NCBI GenBank assembly: GCA_001794015.1
Contig: MGIZ01000034.1
Coordinates: forward strand, 1 to 6,129
Direction of reading: 5' to 3'
Source: Candidatus Yanofskybacteria bacterium RIFCSPHIGHO2_01_FULL_39_8b
Lineage (GTDB): Bacteria; Patescibacteriota; Minisyncoccia; 2-02-FULL-40-12; GWA2-44-9
Length of the DNA stretch: 6,129 bases
Shown: positions 1 through 5,700 of the stretch, in pieces
Layout: every line of letters starts with the position of its first letter
How positions within the stretch are numbered: position 1 is the first letter of the stretch
Notes under the pieces: generated by a model
The model's input: the letters and a program-made list of their open reading frames with translations, nothing else
The model's database searches: none
Told to the model about the DNA's origin: nothing
Program-made: the position numbers and the translations under genes

Positions 1-23
1 TGATCAGATACGGCAGCTATTAA

Positions 24-140
24 CAATTAACTCTTTATCCGCTAGACTATGAAAAGAGTTTACAAGAAATGGGGTACAGGCTAGTCGGCCTAGAAAAGTC
101 TTGGGCTGGAAAAAACCTAACGAAGTCTTTCAGAATTTAA
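24..140 (+). other. Possible gene remnant or 3' tail, otherwise unassigned left flank
   Basis: Bases 1-178 hold no gene I can support. One frame is open from 24 to a TAA at 138-140 and reads like real protein (...YPLDYEKSLQEMGYRLVGLE...), 38 residues. The same frame continues to the left edge as IRYGSY but is broken by a TAA at 21-23. The K-x-L-x-x-x-G-Y-x-[LI]-V-[GA]-L-E pattern is faintly like a stretch of SpoU/TrmH-type RNA methyltransferases, but this is too short to assign. A competing frame (2-52) ends DQIRQLLTINSLSARL-stop and could equally be the tail of a gene lying to the left. Leucine codon use here is rich in CTA, unlike the genes to the right. The stretch also holds four CTAG tetramers (42, 81, 90, 146). 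It may be a decayed gene or simply non-coding. Confidence 0.2.
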
Positions 141-178
141 TTGCACTAGAAATTTGAGAGTAAGATTTAAGGATAAAG

Positions 179-207
179 CAAAAAACACTTCGAAGGGAGG
201 TTTTTTG
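179..207 (-). terminator. Rho-independent terminator downstream of rpsA
   Basis: Hairpin with an outer 8-bp stem CAAAAAAC (179-186) / GTTTTTTG (200-207), an unpaired A at 187, an inner stem CTTC (188-191) / GGAG (196-199, one G-T pair), and the loop GAAG (192-195). On the minus strand the stem ends in a run of six T, 17 bases past the rpsA stop codon at 224-226. That is the usual shape and place of an intrinsic terminator. The A/T outer stem means it could also work for a rightward transcript from the left flank. Confidence 0.75.
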
Positions 208-223
208 TAAGAGCATGGGGGGA

Positions 224-1330
224 TTATTCAGGTTTTTTTTCCAGTGTCAGAGATAATTTATGTTCTTTAGTGTCGATATTGACTATAGCCATATCATATT
301 CTTTGCCTTGTTCGAGGACTTCGGCGGGAGATTTGCCACCAAGTTCGGAGGCGGGCAAAACTCCGATTATGTCGCCCGGCAATTCGATAAAAGCTCCATT
401 CTGGCGGATTTTTATAACTTTGCCCTTTACTTTAGAGCCAACCTGGTACTGTTCCTCGACTTTTAGCCAAGGGTCTTCTTTGAGGGCCTTAAGAGACAAA
501 AAAACTCTTCCGGCGTTTAGATCTAAATTAATTATTTTGGCTTTTATTTTTTCTCCGATACGGAGAACATCTTTAGGGTTATCTATGAATTTCCAATCTA
601 TTTCGGACGAGTGAATAAGGGCATCGAGAGAATTATTTAATCTGACAAAAGCTCCAAAATCGGTTACTTCTGTTATCTCGCCCTCGACTTCATCTCCGAC
701 ATTTAGCTTGACCAGTTCTTCTTTTGCGGCCGCTTCTTTGATTGCCCTTTCGGAAACTATCAGTTTGTTTTCGGATTCATTAAAATCAATAATTTTGACT
801 GTAAATTCCTGGCCTTTGAATTTTTGAAGACTTTGAACAATTTTTGTTATATCGCCACCGTCAACTTTTGGATAGTGTTCCGATGAAAGCTGGGACAATG
901 GTAAAAACCCTTGAATTCCGTTAACCTCCACGATTAACCCGCCCTTGTTTATATTTATGATAAGGGTAGTAATCAGTTCGCCCTTTTCCATTTTTTCTTG
1001 AATATCCTGCCAGGCAGTAGTTAGTTGGGCGGCTTTCAGGGAAAGTTCGCGGTAGCCGTCTTCATTTTCTAACTCAATGAGCATGGTCGAAACCTTATCG
1101 CCTTTCTTAATACTTTTCATCCGGTCGGGGTTGTCGTAAAACTGGCCGGGGTAAACAATGCCGATGCCAATCGGACCGAGATCTATAAATACAGCTGATT
1201 TGGAAATATTTATAACTTCTCCCTGAACAATTTGACCTGCCTTCGGCAAGTCAAAACCCTCCTTAATAAGGAGATCTTTCATGGATTTGATTTGAGATAT
1301 TGTTGATATTGGTGCTGTGGCGATAGTCAT
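224..1330 (-). CDS. rpsA: 30S ribosomal protein S1, four S1-domain form
   Basis: 368-residue RNA-binding protein made of four OB-fold S1 domains at about residues 31-100, 115-196, 211-282 and 297-363. Domain 3 has the clearest signature (VGDEVEGEITEVTDFGAFVR, then ALIHSSEI), and domain 4 repeats it (VKGKVIKIRQNGAFIEL). S1 binds mRNA and helps deliver it to the 30S subunit. Enterobacterial S1 has six domains and about 557 residues; four-domain forms near this size are usual in Gram-positive and many deeply branching bacteria. The first two domains are more divergent, as expected for the ribosome-docking pair. The start is set at ATG 1328-1330. The frame stays open to 1414, but the extra 28 residues (MSFLILRFTLYIFYV...) are hydrophobic, lie over the promoter and AT-rich spacer, and are not S1-like. 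No Shine-Dalgarno is seen. The gene diverges from the hydrolase gene and ends in a hairpin terminator. Confidence 0.93.
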   Translation of the reverse strand: MTIATAPISTISQIKSMKDLLIKEGFDLPKAGQIVQGEVINISKSAVFIDLGPIGIGIVYPGQFYDNPDRMKSIKKGDKVSTMLIELENEDGYRELSLKAAQLTTAWQDIQEKMEKGELITTLIININKGGLIVEVNGIQGFLPLSQLSSEHYPKVDGGDITKIVQSLQKFKGQEFTVKIIDFNESENKLIVSERAIKEAAAKEELVKLNVGDEVEGEITEVTDFGAFVRLNNSLDALIHSSEIDWKFIDNPKDVLRIGEKIKAKIINLDLNAGRVFLSLKALKEDPWLKVEEQYQVGSKVKGKVIKIRQNGAFIELPGDIIGVLPASELGGKSPAEVLEQGKEYDMAIVNIDTKEHKLSLTLEKKPE

Positions 1331-1341
1331 GTATTGGAAAA

Positions 1342-1370
1342 ATAGTACAGGATTATTGTTTAAATTGCAA
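1342..1370 (-). promoter_or_regulatory. Probable sigma-70-type promoter for rpsA
   Basis: Read on the minus strand there is TTGCAA (1365-1370) as a -35, a 17-base spacer, and TACTAT (1342-1347) as a -10; each matches consensus at four of six positions. Only 11 bases separate the -10 from the ATG at 1330, so transcription would begin about 5 bases before the start codon and leave no room for a ribosome binding site. The hexamers are weak, but the spacing is ideal and the gene has no other obvious leader. Confidence 0.42.
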
Positions 1371-1380
1371 ACATAAAAAA

Positions 1381-1481
1381 TGTAAAGCGTAAATCTCAAA
1401 ATTAAAAATGACAATGTAAAATGTGAAAATTTTAAATTTTTAATTGTAATTTTGCATTTTGATATTTGATTTTCGCATTAA
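1381..1481. repeat. AT-rich imperfect palindrome in the divergent spacer
   Basis: The spacer between rpsA and the hydrolase gene is very AT-rich. It holds words such as AAAATG and GTAAAATGTG on the left and their near-complements (TAATTTTGCATTTTGAT) on the right, around a centre AAAATTT-T-AAATTTT (1426-1440). Arms of roughly 40 bases match only with gaps. It resembles the clearer palindromes at 2206-2277 and 2642-2755 in design, but not in sequence. It lies upstream of both promoters. Confidence 0.35.
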
Positions 1482-1511
1482 AATTATGGTTAATTCACGA
1501 GATTTTATTAG

Positions 1512-1540
1512 TTGATATAAACCTCACTACTTGTTATAGT
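1512..1540 (+). promoter_or_regulatory. Sigma-70-type promoter for the MBL hydrolase gene, leaderless arrangement
   Basis: TTGATA (1512-1517, five of six to TTGACA), a 17-base spacer, then TATAGT (1535-1540, five of six to TATAAT). The ATG at 1548 comes only 7 bases after the -10, so the transcript should start at or within a base or two of the start codon. This is the best promoter in the window. Confidence 0.7.
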
Positions 1541-1547
1541 GCTACGT

Positions 1548-2207
1548 ATGAATATAAGCTGGTTTGGACATTCCTGTTTTCGGATAGAATCAAAAGAAGG
1601 CCCTTCGACTGGCTCAGGGCAAGCCTCAATTTTAATCGATCCTTTTAGCAAGGAAATCGGTTTAAAACCGCCAAAAATTAAAGATGATATAGTTTTGGTG
1701 ACCCATCATCATTATGATCACGATAATATTGGCGAGGTTAATCCGGAGGGGTTTATTATTGACGGACCCGGAGAATATGAGAAGCAAGGAATTCAAGTAA
1801 GGGGCATAAAATCGTTTCACGATAAATCAGAAGGAAAAGAAAGGGGATTAAATACGGTCTATATAATAAAGGCTGAAGATATGACCGTTTGTCATCTTGG
1901 CGATTTCGGTCAGGACAAGTTTGAGGAGCATCAATTGGAAGAGATAGGAGATGTTGATATTTTAATGATTCCGGTTGGAGGAGCCTATACCATTGATTAT
2001 AAGGAAGCGGTTAATATAGTCAGCCAGATTGAGCCGAAAATTATTATCCCTATGCATTATAAGGTAAAAGATTTAAAATTAGACATTGCTGGTCCGGAGA
2101 AGTTTTTAAAGGAAATTGGCCTTACCCCTGAAAAAGTTGATAAATTCAAAATTATAAAGAAAAATCTGCCGGTGGAGGAGATGAAATTAATTTTGTTTCA
2201 GAATTAA
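1548..2207 (+). CDS. MBL-fold metal-dependent hydrolase (UlaG-like)
   Basis: 219-residue cytoplasmic metallo-beta-lactamase-fold protein of the short UlaG-like group, proteins often annotated as Zn-dependent hydrolases of unknown substrate. The expected metal ligands are all visible: H8 in the opening GHSCF, the H-x-H-x-D-H motif in THHHYDHD (H53, H55, D57, H58), H91, H116 and D119 in CHLGD, and H170 in IPMHY. GPGEYE (73-78) is also typical of this group. Start: ATG at 1548. An upstream GTG at 1539 falls inside the -10 box and is unlikely to be used. Oddity: residues 18-26 (GPSTGSGQA) sit between the first two beta strands, where relatives pass directly to ...ILIDPF; the DNA there is a small palindromic repeat inserted in frame. 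The fold and ligands are intact, so the protein is probably active. Its true substrate cannot be told from sequence. Confidence 0.87.
   Translation: MNISWFGHSCFRIESKEGPSTGSGQASILIDPFSKEIGLKPPKIKDDIVLVTHHHYDHDNIGEVNPEGFIIDGPGEYEKQGIQVRGIKSFHDKSEGKERGLNTVYIIKAEDMTVCHLGDFGQDKFEEHQLEEIGDVDILMIPVGGAYTIDYKEAVNIVSQIEPKIIIPMHYKVKDLKLDIAGPEKFLKEIGLTPEKVDKFKIIKKNLPVEEMKLILFQN
1598..1625. repeat. Small palindromic repeat inserted inside the hydrolase gene
   Basis: GC-rich island in an AT-rich gene. Its core has 5-base inverted arms GCCCT (1600-1604) and AGGGC (1616-1620) around TCGACTGGCTC, followed by AAGC. In the gene's frame it codes PSTGSGQA; in another forward frame it codes PFDWLRAS. I recall closely similar words (CCTTCGAC...GCTCAGGGCAAGC) scattered through genomes of uncultured bacteria, both between and within genes, but I cannot verify that here. 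An insert of about 24-27 bases would keep the frame. Confidence 0.6.
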
Positions 2208-2277
2208 CCAACAACCAACAACTAACAACTAACGACTAGAAAAAGTCGTAAGTCGTAAGTTGTAAGTCGTAAGTTGC
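2206..2277. repeat. Heptad-built quasi-palindrome between the hydrolase and membrane-protein genes
   Basis: Left arm: four tandem 7-base units, AACCAAC twice (2206-2219) and AACTAAC twice (2220-2233). Right arm: five units of the form AAGTYGY from 2243 to 2277. The arms meet in a perfect 6-bp stem ACGACT (2232-2237) / AGTCGT (2244-2249) with loop AGAAAA, and extend outward with one or two mismatches per heptad. The element begins within the hydrolase stop codon and ends 3 bases before the next start, so it fills the whole spacer. No T-run follows, so it is not a classical terminator. Confidence 0.72.
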
Positions 2278-2280
2278 AAA

Positions 2281-2634
2281 TTGTCATTCTTAGACGACAT
2301 CCGCAAGCAACCTCAACATGTCAGGGAAATAATGTTTGCTCTCTGCGTTGTTATAACTATTTCTTTGGTTGGTTTGGTTTGGTTCAGATCTTTTGAGGAA
2401 GATATTTTTGTGATGCTTAATCCGGAGCCGGAGAAGCAAGAAAAGTTTTATGCGGAGAGAGAGCAGAGGACCCCGCTCATTTATGCCAATATTACTCGAG
2501 GCCTTGGCAGTATGAGGGCGACATTATATGATGCTTTTGGATTTTTGGAAGATTATAACTCTAAAAAAGTTGAAGTCGAGGAAGAATATACGGGTGAAGC
2601 GCATAAACTGCCGCTGTCGGGGAACAAAGAGTGA
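2281..2634 (+). CDS. Single-pass membrane protein of unknown function
   Basis: 117 residues. A short N-terminal region with basic residues (R8, K9, H13, R15) precedes one transmembrane helix at about 18-35 (MFALCVVITISLVGLVWF). The charge pattern predicts the N-terminus inside and the remaining roughly 80 residues outside the membrane. The tail is charged, with EPEKQEKFYAEREQRTP and a possible amphipathic helix near ITRGLGSMRATLYDAFGF. I do not recognise a named family. The start is TTG at 2281: the frame closes upstream at 2263, the only internal ATG (2332) would remove the basic N-terminus and begin within the helix, and FLDDIRKQPQHVRE reads as genuine protein. No ribosome binding site is seen. 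It lies between two palindromic spacers and just upstream of gyrA, possibly co-transcribed with it. Confidence 0.7.
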   Translation: MSFLDDIRKQPQHVREIMFALCVVITISLVGLVWFRSFEEDIFVMLNPEPEKQEKFYAEREQRTPLIYANITRGLGSMRATLYDAFGFLEDYNSKKVEVEEEYTGEAHKLPLSGNKE

Positions 2635-2641
2635 GAAAATC

Positions 2642-2755
2642 CGAAATTCGAAATAAGAAATTCGAAACAAATTAGAAATTTCAAATTCCAAACATTTTGA
2701 GATTTTCTAAATTTCTATATTCAATATTGTTTCGTATTTCGTGTTTCGAATTTCG
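2642..2755. repeat. Long inverted repeat of TTTCGAA-type words upstream of gyrA
   Basis: Arms 2642-2670 and 2727-2755 are inverted copies matching at 26 of 29 positions. Inside them a second perfect 9-bp stem, TAGAAATTT (2673-2681) / AAATTTCTA (2709-2717), continues the palindrome, leaving a 27-base central loop. The arms are made of short recurring words (GAAATTCGAAA on the left, TTTCGAATTTCG on the right). The element takes up most of the 132-base gap between the membrane-protein stop and the gyrA start. Its right end is followed by AATTTTTATTT, so it might act as an unusual terminator, or as a structured leader of gyrA. Confidence 0.75.
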
Positions 2756-2766
2756 AATTTTTATTT

Positions 2767-5700
2767 ATGTCGGATGATCCAATAAAAAAAGATTCAATCC
2801 AAAAACGGGAGATAACCGAAGAAATGCAGAAGTCCTATCTTGAATACGCAATGAGCGTTATTGTTGCACGCGCTTTACCGGATGTTCGAGACGGCTTAAA
2901 ACCGGTTCACCGCAGAATTTTATACTCAATGCATGAAATGGGATTAAGGCCGGGAGCAAAATATCAGAAATCAGCTAAAGTTGTCGGATATGTCTTAGGA
3001 CAATATCATCCTCATGGTGACACTGCGGCTTATGAGTCAATGGTTAGAATGGCCCAAGATTTTTCCCTTCGGTATCCACTCGTAGACGGGCAAGGAAATT
3101 TTGGATGTTTTACAAAAGATACAAAAGTAAAATTAACCGATGGTCGGGATCTCTCTTTCAGTGAGTTAGTTGAGGAACATCAGAAAGGTAAGAAAAATTA
3201 TACTTATACTGTTAATGGTTTAGGGCTTATTTCAATTGCCGAAATTCAAAAACCTAGACTAACTACTCCAAATGCCAATCTTGTAAAAGTAATACTTGAT
3301 AATGGATTAGAAATTAGATGTACGCCGAATCACTTGTTTATGCTAAAAGATGGCAGTTATAAAGAAGCTCAAAATCTTTTTTCCGGGGAATCATTAATGC
3401 CTTTATATCAGAGATTGTCAGAAAAAACCGACCGACTCAATAGAGACGGTTATGCTTTAATTTATCAACCAAAAAATAATATTTGGATGCCAGCACATCA
3501 CTTAACTGATAATTATAACCTTATCCATAAAAATTATCAAAAAAGTGCCGGCAGAGTTCGTCACCATATTGATTTTAACAAATTAAATAACAACCCCAAT
3601 AATATAGTTCGTTTGCAATGGAGTGAGCATTGGAAAATTCATCATACCCATGCGGTAGAGCAGCATAAAAATCCTGAATATCGAAAGAAAATTGCTGAAG
3701 GTAGAAATAAATATTGGTCTGATCCGGTTAATAAAACGAAAAAAGCTCAAGAAGTCTCAAGTCGCAACATTAAAAATTGGCAAGACGATAGTTATCGAAA
3801 TAAAATGAGTAAATTTTTGAGCGATATAAACAAAAAATATATTTTAGACCATCCGGAAAAAAGAAAAGAATTAAGCCTAAGATTAACCCAGACACTTAAA
3901 CGACAATGGCAGGATCCAGAATATCAGGCTTTTATGCATAGAAAAATTATAAAAGGCAACAAAAATCACACCACCAACCTGACTGGAAAGCTTAAGTTTG
4001 TGAATATTTGCAGAGAGGCTGTTAAAAAATATAGAATTTTAAATAAACAACATTATGAAGAAATAAGAAGTAAATTATATCCTTATGGTGCCGCTACATT
4101 ATGGAAAACTGGGCTAGATAAGTATTACCAGGGAGATCCAAATTTGATTTATCAGGAAATAAATAAAAACCATAAAGTTTTAAGAGTCGAAAAATTATTG
4201 GGAAAAGAAGATGTTTACGATTTAACCATTGAAGGAACTCATAATTTTTCTTTGGCGGCGGGAGTTTTTGTACACAATTCTATTGACGGTGATTCTGCCG
4301 CCGCTTACCGTTATACCGAGGCAAGGCTTGCGTCAATTGCCGAACCCCTTCTGGCCGATATTGATAAAGAGACGGTTAATTTTATGCCAAATTTTGACGG
4401 TTCAACCCAGGAACCGGTTGTTTTGCCAACGAGAATTCCTAATTTACTTATTAACGGATCAATGGGCATTGCTGTCGGTATGGCAACTAATATACCCCCC
4501 CATAATTTGTCTGAAGTATTAGATGCTTCAATGTATTTAATTGATAACAAAGATGCTGATGTGGGGGAGTTGACTCAATTTGTGAAAGGTCCCGATTTTC
4601 CGACTGGAGGGGTGATTTATAATGAAAGAGATATAGCTAATGCTTATGCTACCGGCCGGGGACCGGTAATAATGAGGGGCGTGGCTGATATTGTTGAAGG
4701 CAAGAAAGGATTTCAGATTATAGTTACCGAAATTCCATATCAGGTCAATAAGGCCGAATTAATAATCCATATTGCCGATTTGGTTAAAGATAAAAAGATG
4801 GAGGGGATCAGGGATATTCGCGATGAATCTGATAAGGATGGTTTGCGGATAGCCATTGATCTGAAGCAGGATGCTTTTCCCCGCAAAGTCCTCAACCAGC
4901 TTTATAAATATACCGAACTTCAGAAAGCTTTTCATTTTAATATGCTTGGCTTGGTTGATGGCATTCAGCCTCAGATTCTTGGCTTAAAACAGCTTCTTGC
5001 AAAATTCATAGAACATCGCCGGGAGATTGTTACCCGCCGTTCAAAATATGAACTTCAAAAAGCAAAAGACCGGGCCCATATTCTTGAAGGATTGAAAAAG
5101 GCCCTCGATCACATTGACGAGATAATAAAAATAATCAGGTCATCTGATTCCCGCGACGATGCTTTTAATAATTTAATAAAAAAATTCAAATTTTCAGATA
5201 AACAAGCGACGGCGATATTAGAAATGAAGCTTCAGGCATTGGCTGGTCTTGAAAGAAAGAAAATAAATGACGAGCTTAAAGAGAAGAAAGAACTGATAGC
5301 CCATCTCGAAGACTTATTAGCCAGTCCCAAAAAAATACTTGGTGTTATAAAAGGCGAGCTTAAAGAAGTAAAAGAAAAATATGGTGATGAGCGTAGAACC
5401 AAAGTAGTCAAATCGGCTCTTAGAGAGATAGGAGAGGAAGAACTTGTTCCTGAAGAAAACTCGCTTTTCATGCTGACTCACGGTGGCTATATAAAGAGAA
5501 TGCCGCCGGAAGATATACGAGCCCAGAAGAGGGGCGGTAAGGGATCGGTGGGTATGGCTACCAAGGAAGAAGATGTGGTTACCCAGTTTTTTATGGCTAA
5601 TACCCACGACAGTCTTTTATTTTTTACTAATTCAGGAAAAGTTTTCCAGACTAAAGGTTATGAAGTGCCCGAATCTTCACGCCAGTCAAAGGGTAAAGCA

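Larger units (their letters stand above)
3106..4278 (+). mobile_element. GyrA intein with HNH homing endonuclease, 391 residues
   Basis: In-frame protein-splicing element between GNFG and SIDGD of GyrA. Splicing residues seen: Cys1 (CFTKDTKV, block A), T73-x-x-H76 in CTPNHLFML (block B), VYDLTIEGTHNF at 370-381 (block F, with D372 and H379), and GVFVHN at 386-391 (block G) with the penultimate His390 and terminal Asn391, followed by Ser+1 of the C-extein. This is the full set for an ordinary class 1 mechanism: N-S acyl shift at Cys1, transesterification to Ser+1, Asn cyclisation. The splicing domain is split by an endonuclease insert at about residues 95-355. The insert carries an HNH motif and tandem repeats, not the LAGLIDADG domain more common in inteins. 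The element is more AT-rich than flanking gyrA. Both splicing and homing parts look intact, suggesting a young or still mobile insertion. Confidence 0.95.

Noticed and set aside
21..23. Recoded stop codon (alternative genetic code) in the left flank
   Set aside because: The stop is TAA, not the TGA reassigned in Gracilibacteria and Absconditabacteria. TGA is used as a normal stop at 2632-2634.
260..614. Plus-strand open frames (260-466 and 270-614) opposite rpsA
   Set aside because: They overlap the well-supported S1 gene on the other strand, have no family resemblance and no ribosome binding site.
1331..1414. N-terminal extension of rpsA to a start at 1414
   Set aside because: The 28 extra residues are hydrophobic, unlike S1, and cover the promoter and AT-rich spacer.
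1539..1547. GTG start for the hydrolase at 1539
   Set aside because: It lies in the -10 hexamer TATAGT; the ATG at 1548 begins the conserved MNISWFGHSCF sequence.
1466..1648. 60-residue plus-strand frame ending PFDWLRASLNFNRSF
   Set aside because: It crosses the hydrolase promoter and reads the hydrolase and its inserted repeat in the wrong frame.
2232..2249. Classical intrinsic terminator after the hydrolase gene
   Set aside because: The 6-bp hairpin is AT-moderate and has no T-run on either side.
2206..2277. CRISPR array from the repeated units
   Set aside because: Units are 7 bases long, directly adjacent and without spacers, and no cas genes are present.
3106..4278. Group I or II intron in gyrA instead of an intein
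   Set aside because: The insert stays in frame for all 391 codons and has protein-splicing motifs at both ends; an intron would not need an open frame through both junctions.
4229..4550. Frames at 4229-4522 (plus) and 4311-4550 (minus)
   Set aside because: Both lie within gyrA, whose own frame is strongly conserved here.
5232..5607. Minus-strand frames at 5232-5471 and 5317-5607
   Set aside because: They are antisense shadows of the GyrA coiled-coil and C-terminal region, rich in Ser/Phe as complements of Lys/Glu codons.
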